Below are positions 52,436 to 60,586 of a stretch of 64,000 nucleotides of DNA, in pieces (position 1 is the stretch's first letter; every line of letters begins with the position of its first letter). The stretch lies in NCBI GenBank assembly GCA_030536555.1, contig JAUNPU010000004.1, forward strand, positions 109,088-173,087, written 5' to 3'. A program made the position numbers and the translations under genes. The stretch is from Eubacteriales bacterium. Its GTDB lineage: Bacteria; Bacillota; Clostridia; Lachnospirales; Lachnospiraceae. The notes under the pieces are model-generated. The model made no database searches. It had not been told where the DNA came from and worked only from the letters and a program-made list of their open reading frames with translations.

Positions 52436-53174
52436 GTGTCTCGATTCCTGTCTGCTCCCGGATATAATCCAGAATTCTTCTATAATCTTCGATAAAGTCC
52501 ACTTCCGCCCAGAACATGCCCGCAATATCCTTGACCGGAATCTCATGCTCGCCGCTGAGGGAGTAAATGGCGTCCTCCCACCATTTTCCATGGCACTGCT
52601 CATCAATCATCTCATTCAGCCGTGCAAGAAATCTCGGCAGAAATGCCGCGCTCAGATAAGCGATTCCCACATACTCACAGTTGCGCTCCTCTAGCGTCAG
52701 TTCCTTGCCGTACCGCTTCAGGATTCCATGCTCCGTGCCGAAGAAGTAATCCCCGTCCAGCACCCGATTGGAGTCGCCCAGCATATAAATATCGCCGTCC
52801 GCCACCTTCCGCTTCATAAAATCTAGGATTTCCTGGGACCAGAATACATCGCCGTTGGCAATAATCGTATCCTGCAGCGTCTCCCCTTCTCCGAACAGCC
52901 CCAGATTCTCCGCCATCCACAGGGAGCCGATGCTGTTGGTCACATCGTAAAACGGATTGTGTACGATATGCACCGGACAGCCCTCCAGCACCCGGATAAT
53001 CTCCTTATAGCGGTATCCGACGATCACCGTCACCTCGATGCCATTTTCCAGCAGCATCTCCACGGTCTTTCGAATCAACGGTCTGCCGCCTACATCTAGG
53101 GTACATTTGGGAATATTGGGAATATTCTTGCTGATTCTGCTGCCCTTCCCGGCAGCCAGTAAAAATGCCCTCAT
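52404..53174 (-). CDS. LicC-like nucleotidyltransferase (CDP-alcohol type)
   Basis: 256 residues. The NTP-binding start 'RAFLLAAGKGSRISKNIPNIPKCTLDVGGRPLI' and 'NPFYDVTNSIGSLWMAENL' match LicC/PntC-type cytidylyltransferases, with the metal Asp in 'IIANGDVFW' and in 'FWAEVDFIEDY'. LicC activates phosphocholine with CTP; relatives act on phosphoethanolamine or aminoethylphosphonate. The gene overlaps the PLP-enzyme gene by 4 nt and lies two genes after licD. No choline kinase or choline transporter is present in the window, so the alcohol is probably made by the cell. Confidence 0.85.
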   Translation of the reverse strand: MRAFLLAAGKGSRISKNIPNIPKCTLDVGGRPLIRKTVEMLLENGIEVTVIVGYRYKEIIRVLEGCPVHIVHNPFYDVTNSIGSLWMAENLGLFGEGETLQDTIIANGDVFWSQEILDFMKRKVADGDIYMLGDSNRVLDGDYFFGTEHGILKRYGKELTLEERNCEYVGIAYLSAAFLPRFLARLNEMIDEQCHGKWWEDAIYSLSGEHEIPVKDIAGMFWAEVDFIEDYRRILDYIREQTGIETHGSITTFDHT

Positions 53175-54265
53175 GCGTCAACCTCCAAAAAAGCCTCCAT
53201 AAACTGTTCCATATACATTTTCCCGCCGGTGGAAATTCGCAGATAATCCTTCAGAAGCGGTGCACCATAGGACTTCACCAGCACCTTCTTCTCCCGCTCC
53301 AGCCGTCCGGCAATCTCCCGCGCCGGTGCAGTCTTCGGCTTCACGAACAGAAAATTGCCTTCCTGCACCATGGTCTCATAGCCCTGGTCCTTCAGTGCCG
53401 CAAGCAGATAGTCCTTGCCTTCCCGTGCCTCCGCCTGCAGCTGTCCGATCAGCTCCGGCTGCTCCAGCAGCTTTTCCCCGAACTTCAGCGCCACCGTATT
53501 CACCTCAAAGCTTGGGCGCACATGCCGTACATACTCGATAATCTGCGGCGCAGCCACCATAAAGCCCATCCGGCAGCCGGCCAGAGACATCAGCTTGGAA
53601 AATGTCCGGAGAACCACAACATGCTCCTTCTCCGCCACCTTATTCAGGAAGGTATTGGGGTAAAAATAGTGATATGCCTCATCCACAATCACCAGTGCGC
53701 CAACCTGCGCCGCCTTCTCCGCAATCTGCTCAAACTCCTCGTCCGTGTACGGGCGACCGATGGGATTGTTGGGATTTAACAGCACCACAAGGTCCGTGTC
53801 CTCCTGAATCGCATCCAGAATCTTCCCCACCGGAATCTCAAAGTCTTCTCCCATTCCCACCGGACGATGGCGAAGCCCGAACACCTCCGCATAGATCCGG
53901 TACATTTCAAAGCTGGGGGCTACCGTCACCACCGCACTGCCCGGCTCCGCAAATACCTCGTAAAGGTAGCGGATTGCCATATCCGATCCATTGGTCAGGC
54001 AGAAATTGTCTTCTGTAAATCTGCCGCCTGCCGCATTCCCACCAGCAGATGCTTCCCGGCTCAGATACTCTGCCAGCAGCCTCTTCATCCGGCTCTCCTC
54101 CGGATACATGGCAAGATATTCCGGAGTCAGCTCCTTCTTCACCGCCTCCACAAACTCTGCAGGCAGACCGCCCGGGTTCTCATTCATATCAAGACGCAGA
54201 TAGTCATAACGCCCCTGCTGTCCGCCGATTCTCACCAGCTCTTTGATACATGGTTTTATATACAT
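53171..54265 (-). CDS. HisC/CobD-like PLP-dependent aminotransferase or decarboxylase
   Basis: 364 residues of the aminotransferase class I/II fold, HisC/CobD branch. Visible are 'LDMNENPGGLP', 'FCLTNGSDMAIRYLYE', 'LLNPNNPIGRPY', 'VIVDEAYHYFYP' and the Schiff-base Lys in 'LRTFSKLMSLAGCRMGF'. The location between a LicC-like cytidylyltransferase and LicD argues against histidine synthesis. CobD relatives decarboxylate threonine phosphate or serine phosphate, so this enzyme might make phosphoethanolamine or aminopropanol phosphate for activation by the nucleotidyltransferase. That role is a hypothesis from context. Confidence 0.82.
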   Translation of the reverse strand: MYIKPCIKELVRIGGQQGRYDYLRLDMNENPGGLPAEFVEAVKKELTPEYLAMYPEESRMKRLLAEYLSREASAGGNAAGGRFTEDNFCLTNGSDMAIRYLYEVFAEPGSAVVTVAPSFEMYRIYAEVFGLRHRPVGMGEDFEIPVGKILDAIQEDTDLVVLLNPNNPIGRPYTDEEFEQIAEKAAQVGALVIVDEAYHYFYPNTFLNKVAEKEHVVVLRTFSKLMSLAGCRMGFMVAAPQIIEYVRHVRPSFEVNTVALKFGEKLLEQPELIGQLQAEAREGKDYLLAALKDQGYETMVQEGNFLFVKPKTAPAREIAGRLEREKKVLVKSYGAPLLKDYLRISTGGKMYMEQFMEAFLEVDA

Positions 54266-54279
54266 GATTGTTTTACTCC

Positions 54280-55143
54280 TTATTCGCGCTGTGATGTACC
54301 TTCACCGAACTCCAGCCGGTACGGGTAATGGGTCTTGCGCTTCTCCACCGGCGGCAGCTTCATATACTCCCCGTACTGGTTCGTCAAAAGCTCTTCCATA
54401 TTGTTGGCAAAGGGCAGCTCCAGATCCTCAAACGGCAGCTTCCGCAGAGGACACAGCTTCGTCTTGTCGATCACATTCCAGTAGGGACTGGTATCCGGCA
54501 GAAATGCCATCCGCCTGGTGTCCTTCCTCTCATACCGGCGGCATACCCTCTCGCAGCGTTTTCTTAAGAACGCCGGGGAAATATGAAGCAGCCGCATAGA
54601 ATGATGGACCAGTCCGCAGACCGCCCAGATCAGCCTCGCCTTCCAGCCTGTCTGAAACAAAAATGGCTTCGGCATGCAGCGCAGCACCAGAAGCTTGCTC
54701 CAGAACCAGGCCTCCCAGGACTGAAGCTCGTAAGCCAGCTTATTGTCCGCCACATTGTCGAGAACATAAAGATCCAGAAATATACCGCAGGGACAATGCG
54801 CGTCCTTCAGAGCTTCCTCAATAAAAGCAGTGCCCTTCTTCATCAGGCGGGTGGTCATCATGGGAAACCGGCTGTCATACTCCGCATTCAGCGGAATATA
54901 GCGGTCATACAACTCCAGCTTCGCATATTTCAGGAACAGATTGAAGTCCTTTCGCGGCATTGCCACGTCAATGTCATCGTCCCATGGAATGAAGCCTCCA
55001 TGACGCTTTGCGCCGATGCCGGTGCCGGCGATACCGAAGTAGGTCAGGCTGTGGCGGTCGCACAGGTCCATAAAATCTTTCAGGATATCCAGCTCAGTCT
55101 GCTGCAGACGCTTTAGAGTGGCTGGATCGTAAAATTTTGGCAT
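54280..55143 (-). CDS. licD: LicD-family phosphotransferase
   Basis: 287 residues, the normal LicD size. The family core 'QTELDILKDFMDLCDRHSLTYFGIAGTGIGAKRHGGFIPWDDDIDVAMPRKDF' includes the nucleotidyl-transfer motif WDDDIDV, and 'CPCGIFLDLYVLDNV' follows. LicD enzymes transfer phosphocholine or similar groups from a CDP-alcohol to teichoic acid or other glycans. It follows glf by 50 nt and precedes the PLP enzyme by 14 nt. Glycan acceptor and alcohol are unknown. Confidence 0.93.
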   Translation of the reverse strand: MPKFYDPATLKRLQQTELDILKDFMDLCDRHSLTYFGIAGTGIGAKRHGGFIPWDDDIDVAMPRKDFNLFLKYAKLELYDRYIPLNAEYDSRFPMMTTRLMKKGTAFIEEALKDAHCPCGIFLDLYVLDNVADNKLAYELQSWEAWFWSKLLVLRCMPKPFLFQTGWKARLIWAVCGLVHHSMRLLHISPAFLRKRCERVCRRYERKDTRRMAFLPDTSPYWNVIDKTKLCPLRKLPFEDLELPFANNMEELLTNQYGEYMKLPPVEKRKTHYPYRLEFGEGTSQRE

Positions 55144-55193
55144 ATCTGTATCTCCGTTCTAAAACTCAAATATTGGATGGATAATGATTGTTG

Positions 55194-56294
55194 TTATGCA
55201 AGTTCCTGCTGTACGCGGGCAAGGGCAGAAGCAATCACTTTGTCCATGTCGTAATACTTGTACTCGCCGAGGCGTCCACCGAATATGATATGGGACTCGG
55301 TTGCGGCAAGGTCGGCGTACTGCTGGTACAGGGTCTGATTCTTTTCATTGTTCACCGGGTAGTAGGCTTCCATACCTTCCTGCCAGTCCGCGGGGTACTC
55401 TCTGGTGATGACAGTCTTGGGCTGAGTGCCGTATTCAAAGTGTTTGTGCTCGATGATACGGGTGTACGGGGTCTCACGGTCGGTGTAGTTGACTACGGCT
55501 ACACCCTGGTGATTCTCCTCCTCCAGCACCTCGGTCTCGAATCTGAGACTGCGGTATTCCAGCTTGCCGAACTTATAGCTGTAGAAGGCGTCGATTGCAC
55601 CGGTGTAGACCACCGTCTCGCCAAGTGCATCATAGTGTTCCCTGTTTTCCAGATAATCCACGCCGGTCTCAATGTCGCATCCCTCAAACAGCTTGTCAAT
55701 GATCACGTTATAACCGCCAATCGGGATGCCCTGATATAAGTCATTGAAGTAGTTGTTGTCATAAGTAAAGCGCACCGGAAGACGCTTGATGATGAAGGCA
55801 GGAAGCTCCGTACAGTCGCGGCCCCACTGCTTCTCGGTGTAGCCCTTCACCAGCTTCTGGTAAATATCCGTTCCCACCAGGCTGATGGCCTGCTCCTCCA
55901 AGTTCTTCGGCTCGCCGGTGATGACACTCCTCTGCTCCTCAATGATTGCCTTTGCCTCCGCCGGCGTGCGGATTCCCCACATCTTGCTGAAGGTGTTCAT
56001 GTTGAACGGCATATTGTACATCTCGCCCTTATAGTTGGCCACCGGGCTGTTGGTGTAGCGGTTGAACTCCGCCAGCCCATTGACATAATCCCACACCTTC
56101 CGGTCGCTGGTGTGGAAAATGTGCGCCCCGTAGCGATGCACATGAATGCCCTCCACATCCTCACAGTAGACATTTCCGCCGATGTGGTCACGCTTCTCCA
56201 CCACCAGACAGGTTTTCCCCGCCTTTCTCGCCTCATGCGCCCAGACACCGGCGTAAAGCCCGCTTCCCACCAGTACATAATCATATTTTTTCAT
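55194..56294 (-). CDS. glf: UDP-galactopyranose mutase
   Basis: 366 residues, the standard GLF length. The flavin-binding start 'YDYVLVGSGLYAGVWAHEA' and 'CLVVEKRDHIGGNVYCED' are clear, with 'VHRYGAHIFHTSDRKVWDYVN' (active His), 'YTEKQWGRDCTELP' and 'RLGEYKYYDMDKVI' near the end. It converts UDP-galactopyranose to UDP-galactofuranose. It is first of five overlapping or closely spaced genes down to the flippase, so galactofuranose is likely part of the same glycan. No galactofuranosyltransferase is recognised here. Confidence 0.97.
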   Translation of the reverse strand: MKKYDYVLVGSGLYAGVWAHEARKAGKTCLVVEKRDHIGGNVYCEDVEGIHVHRYGAHIFHTSDRKVWDYVNGLAEFNRYTNSPVANYKGEMYNMPFNMNTFSKMWGIRTPAEAKAIIEEQRSVITGEPKNLEEQAISLVGTDIYQKLVKGYTEKQWGRDCTELPAFIIKRLPVRFTYDNNYFNDLYQGIPIGGYNVIIDKLFEGCDIETGVDYLENREHYDALGETVVYTGAIDAFYSYKFGKLEYRSLRFETEVLEEENHQGVAVVNYTDRETPYTRIIEHKHFEYGTQPKTVITREYPADWQEGMEAYYPVNNEKNQTLYQQYADLAATESHIIFGGRLGEYKYYDMDKVIASALARVQQELA

Positions 56295-56355
56295 GCAAGT
56301 ATCCTGCCCTTTTCTCGATCATTTTCTATCGTCTCTATTTGTAAAACTATCTACT

Positions 56356-56384
56356 ACTATACTATACTTGCTGGCAAATGTAAA
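56356..56384 (-). promoter_or_regulatory. Promoter of the glf-licD operon
   Basis: TTTACA (56379-56384) and TATAGT (56356-56361) on the minus strand are 17 bp apart, 62 nt before the glf start. A second overlapping TATAGT lies at 56361-56366 but its spacing would be only 12. Confidence 0.75.
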
Positions 56385-56459
56385 CTTACGCAATTATGAA
56401 AAGAGGGTGGGGATGGTGCTGTTCATAGAGAAGGGAGTGCAAATAATGGCGAGGGGGAC

Positions 56460-56709
56460 GCCATGAAGCAGACTGGCGGAAGCCGTCACTCCGGTTCGCT
56501 CATCGGAAGTTGCTAAGCGTCCATTCTGCCTGCGTAACTGCCGCGGGTAACTCGGGAATGTACCTGATGTACATTCCCTCAGACAGATACCCGCTAAAAA
56601 TCCCGTCCTGTAAACGGGATTTTTACAGCTACTCCGTCAGCCTGAACGCCAACCAACTTCTCGATTCACTCACATGTCGTTCCTTGCTTCCACCAGCCTG
56701 CTTCATGGC
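56460..56709 (-). ncRNA. Structured RNA candidate, copy 1 (250 nt)
   Basis: Closed by a 24-bp terminal stem (56460-56483 with 56686-56709) whose only two exceptions become G-U pairs on the minus strand. Inside are a 12-bp helix with conserved mismatches (56509-56520 with 56646-56657), a 7-bp helix (56534-56540 with 56626-56632), a hairpin with stem ACGGGAT/ATCCCGT (56596-56624), and a hairpin with stem GGGAATGTAC and loop CTGAT (plus strand), enclosed by GCGGGTA/TACCCGC (56543-56594). A minus-strand promoter TTGCTG-17-CATAAT lies at 56724-56752. No protein-coding sense is seen. The class is unknown. Confidence 0.78.
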
Positions 56710-56844
56710 TGTGCATTGGCATCATTATGTGCAAAACCTGCCGAAGCAGCAACATCTTTAACAAAGAAAAACCAAAACCGTAGCTGCTACAATTTATAAC
56801 AGAGGAAGCAGAGTGCTTTTTATACTTTAGCTAGCTAATACGCA

Positions 56845-57094
56845 GCAGTGGGGCAGGGTGGGGGAGGGGGCGGGCGACATAGAGCGAGTTTCGCAACTGG
56901 TTAGGGGTCAGCATGCCGGAGCAGGTGTGAAATTCCCGTTTTCAGGACGGGAATTTCAGTGGGACCTGTTTGAGAAAATGTACATCAGGTACATTTTCGA
57001 GTTGTCCCACGGCACCTGCGCAGGCAGGATGAGCCCTTAGCAGTTGCCAACGCAGCGACCAGGAGCCGCCCTCTCCCCCACCCTGCCCCGCTGC
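56845..57094 (+). ncRNA. Structured RNA candidate, copy 2 (250 nt)
   Basis: Homologous to copy 1 when read on the plus strand and also 250 nt long. The terminal stem (56845-56875 with 57065-57094) is a GC-rich sequence unrelated to that of copy 1 yet fully paired, with G-U wobbles on the plus strand. Equivalent inner helices are 56895-56906 with 57034-57045, 56921-56927 with 57013-57019, a hairpin 56929-56957 (11 bp), and a hairpin 56974-56998 (10 bp) inside GTGGGAC/GTCCCAC. A TATACT box 19 nt upstream may serve as a promoter, without a clear -35. Confidence 0.78.
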
Positions 57095-57117
57095 GTACAC
57101 TAGCCTAAAACACAAAA

Positions 57118-57164
57118 AAGCACCGCTCCCCCTCACGCCTCTACAGCCCCCAGGTGCGGTGCTT
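57118..57164 (-). terminator. Terminator of glnN
   Basis: AAGCACCGC (57118-57126) pairs with GCGGTGCTT (57156-57164); on the minus strand the stem is followed by TTTT. It lies 13 nt after the glnN stop and may also stop RNA copy 2 coming from the other side. Confidence 0.8.
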
Positions 57165-57176
57165 CCTCATCCATCC

Positions 57177-59294
57177 TTATACCTCAAACATCAAATCCCC
57201 ATAACTCGGGAACGGCCACATATCCTTGTCCACGATCATCTCCAGGGCATCTGCCGGCTTGCGGAGTGCTTCCATGGCAGGAACCACCTTCTCGCGGTAA
57301 GCATGCGCACGTTCCTTGCCGTCGCTCATGCCGGCGCAGACATCTGCCAGATCGGTCAGCGCCGCCAGCGCCACCTTCATGTCGGACAGCAATGCGGAGG
57401 TCTCAACCAGCAGCTCCTGCTGCACGCTGGTGTCTGCCTCCGGGCAGGCATTCTTCACCGATGACAGAGAGTTGGCAAGCTGGGTGGTGTAGCGAATCAC
57501 CGCCGGGATGATCTGCTTGCCAGCCATGTTGATCATGGTCTGCGCCTCGATGTTGATGACCTTGGAGTAAGCCTCGTACTCCACCTCGGCACGGGACAGC
57601 AGCTCCGACCGGGTAAATACGCCGAAGCCCTCGAACAGCTTCACCGCCTTGTCCGTGGTCAGTGCCGGAATCGCCTCCACCATACAGCTTAAGTTGGGAA
57701 GACCGCGCTTCTTCGCCTCCTCCACCCACGCCTGAGAGTAGCCGTTGCCGTTGAATATAATCCGCTTATGCTCCTGCAGCAGCCGCTTGATCAGGTCGTG
57801 AACCGCTGTGTCGAAGTCCTCCGCCTGCTCCAGTTCGTCTGCCGCCTCCTTGAACGCCTCCGCCACGATGGTATTCAGCACCACGTTGGGAGATGCCACG
57901 GAATCGGAGGAGCCTACCATACGGAACTCGAACTTGTTGTTGGTAAATGCCAGCGGTGAAGTACGGTTCCGGTCTGTAGCGTCAATATCCAGATCCGGCA
58001 GAGTTGCCACACCGGTCCGCAGGGTGCCGCCCCGCTTGGAGTGAGTCGCCTCACCGGTGCTGCACAGCTGATCGATCACGTCCTCCAACTGCTCGCCCAG
58101 GAATACGGAAATGATAGCCGGCGGCGCCTCATTGGCACCCAGGCGGTGATCATTGCCCACATCCGCAGCAGACTCCCGCAGCAGGTCCGCATGAACATCC
58201 ACGGCCTTCAGGATACATGCCAGTACCAGCAGGAACTGAATGTTCTCATGAGGGGTATCGCCGGGGCTTAACAGATTCACGCCGTCATCGGAAACCAGAG
58301 ACCAGTTGTTGTGCTTGCCGGAACCATTGACCCCTGCAAATGGCTTCTCGTGCAGCAGACAGGTCAGCCCGTGACGTCCTGCCACCTTCTTCAGGGTCTC
58401 CATCACCATCTGGTTGTGATCCACCGCCAGGTTCGCCTGGTCGTAGATGGGTGCCAGCTCGTGCTGAGCCGGAGCCGCCTCATTGTGCTGGGTCTTCGCC
58501 GTCACACCCAGGGTCCACAGCACCTCATTGACTTCCTTCATATAAGAGCCGATCCGCTCACGGATGGCACCGAAGTAGTGATCCTCCAGCTCCTGCCCCT
58601 TCGGCGGCATGGCACCGAACAGGGTGCGTCCCGCATAGATCAGATCCTTTCTCTGGAGATACTTTGCGCGGTCCACCAGGAAATACTCCTGCTCCGGTCC
58701 CACAGACGGACAGACCCGCTTTGCTCTGGTATTGCCAAACAGCCGCAGAATACGCAGGGACTGGTCATTGATCACCTGCATGGACCGCAGCAGCGGGGTC
58801 TTCTGATCCAGCGCCTCGCCCGTATAGGAGCAGAATGCCGTCGGGATGCAGAGGGTCACGCCGATGGCGTCCTCACGCAGAAATGCCGGTGATGTACAGT
58901 CCCACGCCGTATAACCCCGGGCCTCAAAGGTCGCCCGCAGTCCGCCGGACGGGAAGGAGGATGCATCCGACTCACCCTTGATCAGTTCCTTGCCGGAGAA
59001 CTCCATCAGCACTCTGCCCTCGGAATCCGGAACCGAGATAAAGGAGTCATGCTTCTCTGCCGTCACTCCGGTCAGCGGCTGGAACCAGTGAGAATAATGG
59101 GTCGCACCATGCTCGATTGCCCACTCCTTCATAGCCTGCGCAACCACCTCTGCGATGGTCGGATCCAGCTCTGCCCCGTCCTCGATGGTCTTTTTTAACT
59201 TTTTAAATACACTTTTCGGCAGACGTTCCTTCATAACTGCCTCGTTAAAGACATTTTTGCCGAATATCTCAGCTACATTCACAGTCTCACTCAT
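57177..59294 (-). CDS. glnN: Glutamine synthetase, type III
   Basis: 705 residues from the ATG at 59294 ('[27 protein letters not shown]'), supported by AGAGGAAG 8 nt upstream; the frame is open 44 codons further without support. The large size and '[13 protein letters not shown]', '[23 protein letters not shown]', '[15 protein letters not shown]' and '[12 protein letters not shown]' are diagnostic of GSIII. It makes glutamine from glutamate, ammonia and ATP. It stands alone with its own terminator. Confidence 0.97.
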   Translation of the reverse strand: MSETVNVAEIFGKNVFNEAVMKERLPKSVFKKLKKTIEDGAELDPTIAEVVAQAMKEWAIEHGATHYSHWFQPLTGVTAEKHDSFISVPDSEGRVLMEFSGKELIKGESDASSFPSGGLRATFEARGYTAWDCTSPAFLREDAIGVTLCIPTAFCSYTGEALDQKTPLLRSMQVINDQSLRILRLFGNTRAKRVCPSVGPEQEYFLVDRAKYLQRKDLIYAGRTLFGAMPPKGQELEDHYFGAIRERIGSYMKEVNEVLWTLGVTAKTQHNEAAPAQHELAPIYDQANLAVDHNQMVMETLKKVAGRHGLTCLLHEKPFAGVNGSGKHNNWSLVSDDGVNLLSPGDTPHENIQFLLVLACILKAVDVHADLLRESAADVGNDHRLGANEAPPAIISVFLGEQLEDVIDQLCSTGEATHSKRGGTLRTGVATLPDLDIDATDRNRTSPLAFTNNKFEFRMVGSSDSVASPNVVLNTIVAEAFKEAADELEQAEDFDTAVHDLIKRLLQEHKRIIFNGNGYSQAWVEEAKKRGLPNLSCMVEAIPALTTDKAVKLFEGFGVFTRSELLSRAEVEYEAYSKVINIEAQTMINMAGKQIIPAVIRYTTQLANSLSSVKNACPEADTSVQQELLVETSALLSDMKVALAALTDLADVCAGMSDGKERAHAYREKVVPAMEALRKPADALEMIVDKDMWPFPSYGDLMFEV

Positions 59295-59482
59295 GACTAT
59301 TCTTCCTCTCGTTGGTCTCAGATCACACTCGATTTTTACGAAATTCCACTGGTGCCCCGCTCTCTCGCTTTCCGGCACACAGTTTCTTACTCGTCTTATT
59401 ATGGTAGGTTTTTCGCCATTCGTCAATAACTTTTTCTACTAATTTCGTTCTGATTTATTATTTCTTCTTATAAATGCAAAAA

Positions 59483-59520
59483 CGATGGTGCTCTCACGTA
59501 TTTGTGAAAGAACACCATCG
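59483..59520 (-). terminator. Intrinsic terminator of fba
   Basis: CGATGGTG and CACCATCG with the inner stretch form a 14-15 bp rod with one or two mismatches; the minus strand continues TTTTTGC. It lies 32 nt after the fba stop. Confidence 0.88.
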
Positions 59521-59551
59521 TTCCAAGTCTTACATCATTCCTGCGGTCTGA

Positions 59552-60418
59552 TTAGAATGCCTTGCCTACAGAACCGAACAGCTCCATCTTCTCTTTTACA
59601 GTTGCCTTGATAGCCTCTGCGCCCGGAGCCAGCAGCTTACGCGGGTCAAAGCCCTTGCCCTGCTGATCCTTGCCAGCCTCGATGTACTCACGGGTAGCAG
59701 CTGCGAAGGACAGCTGGCACTCGGTGTTCACGTTGATCTTCGCTACGCCTAAGTCGATGGCTTTCTTGATCATGTCAGCCGGAATACCGGTACCACCGTG
59801 CAGAACTAACGGCATAACGCCGGTCTTAGCCTGGATCTTGTCCAGAGTCTCAAAGCTTAAGCCCTGCCAGTTTGCCGGATACTTGCCGTGGATGTTGCCG
59901 ATACCTGCTGCCAGGAAATCGATACCCAGATCTGCGATTGCCTTACACTCGTCCGGATCTGCGCACTCACCCATACCAACTACGCCGTCTTCCTCACCGC
60001 CGATGGAACCAACCTCAGCCTCGATGGACAGTCCCATAGCATGAGCAACCTTAACCAGCTCTTTGGTCTTCTCAATGTTCTCCTCGATCGGATAGTGAGA
60101 ACCGTCGAACATGATGGAAGAGAAGCCAGCCTTGATACACTTGTAGCAGCCCTCGTAGGAGCCGTGATCCAGATGCAGAGCAACCGGAACGGTAATGTTC
60201 ATCTCGTCGATCATGGCAGCTACCATAGCAGCAACGGTCTTGAAGCCGGTCATGTACTTTCCTGCGCCCTCAGACACACCCAGAATAACCGGGGACTGAA
60301 GCTCCTGAGCGGTAGCCAGGATTGCCTTGGTCCACTCTAAGTTGTTGATGTTGAACTGACCTACTGCGTAATGACCCTCTTTTGCCTTTTTCAGCATTTC
60401 TGTTGCAGATACTAACAT
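59552..60418 (-). CDS. fba: Class II fructose-bisphosphate aldolase
   Basis: 288 residues from the ATG at 60418, 8 nt after GGAGG. Zinc-binding His residues are visible in 'ALHLDHGSYE', 'GNIHGKYP' and 'LVLHGGTGIP'; 'AEVGSIGGEEDGV' and 'INVNTECQLSF' are also typical. It splits fructose 1,6-bisphosphate in glycolysis, or the close tagatose form. A TATAAT box on the minus strand lies at 60495-60500. Monocistronic with a strong terminator. Confidence 0.95.
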   Translation of the reverse strand: MLVSATEMLKKAKEGHYAVGQFNINNLEWTKAILATAQELQSPVILGVSEGAGKYMTGFKTVAAMVAAMIDEMNITVPVALHLDHGSYEGCYKCIKAGFSSIMFDGSHYPIEENIEKTKELVKVAHAMGLSIEAEVGSIGGEEDGVVGMGECADPDECKAIADLGIDFLAAGIGNIHGKYPANWQGLSFETLDKIQAKTGVMPLVLHGGTGIPADMIKKAIDLGVAKINVNTECQLSFAAATREYIEAGKDQQGKGFDPRKLLAPGAEAIKATVKEKMELFGSVGKAF

Positions 60419-60586
60419 AATACAAGCCTCCATTTCATGGTTTATGATGTAACGCCCTTTGCCGTTCCAGGTTCCCCTGACGGCAACTGTATCTATTATA
60501 ATACATTTTTTCCATTTTGGGAAGAGAAAGTTTGTTTACTTTTTAACAAATGCAAAATTATCCGCAATTGCACCCGTTTTCCCCTC

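Noticed and set aside
53171..54265. Assignment as histidinol-phosphate aminotransferase HisC in histidine synthesis
   Set aside because: No his genes are nearby, and the gene is overlapped by a LicC-like gene and next to licD, which points to glycan decoration.
56858..57040. Small open frame inside the second RNA element
   Set aside because: It follows the structured element, ends in the middle of a helix, and has no counterpart in the first copy.
56460..57094. Insertion sequence with terminal inverted repeats
   Set aside because: The two inverted elements enclose only 135 bp and no transposase; the compensatory changes within each copy fit RNA folding, not transposon ends.
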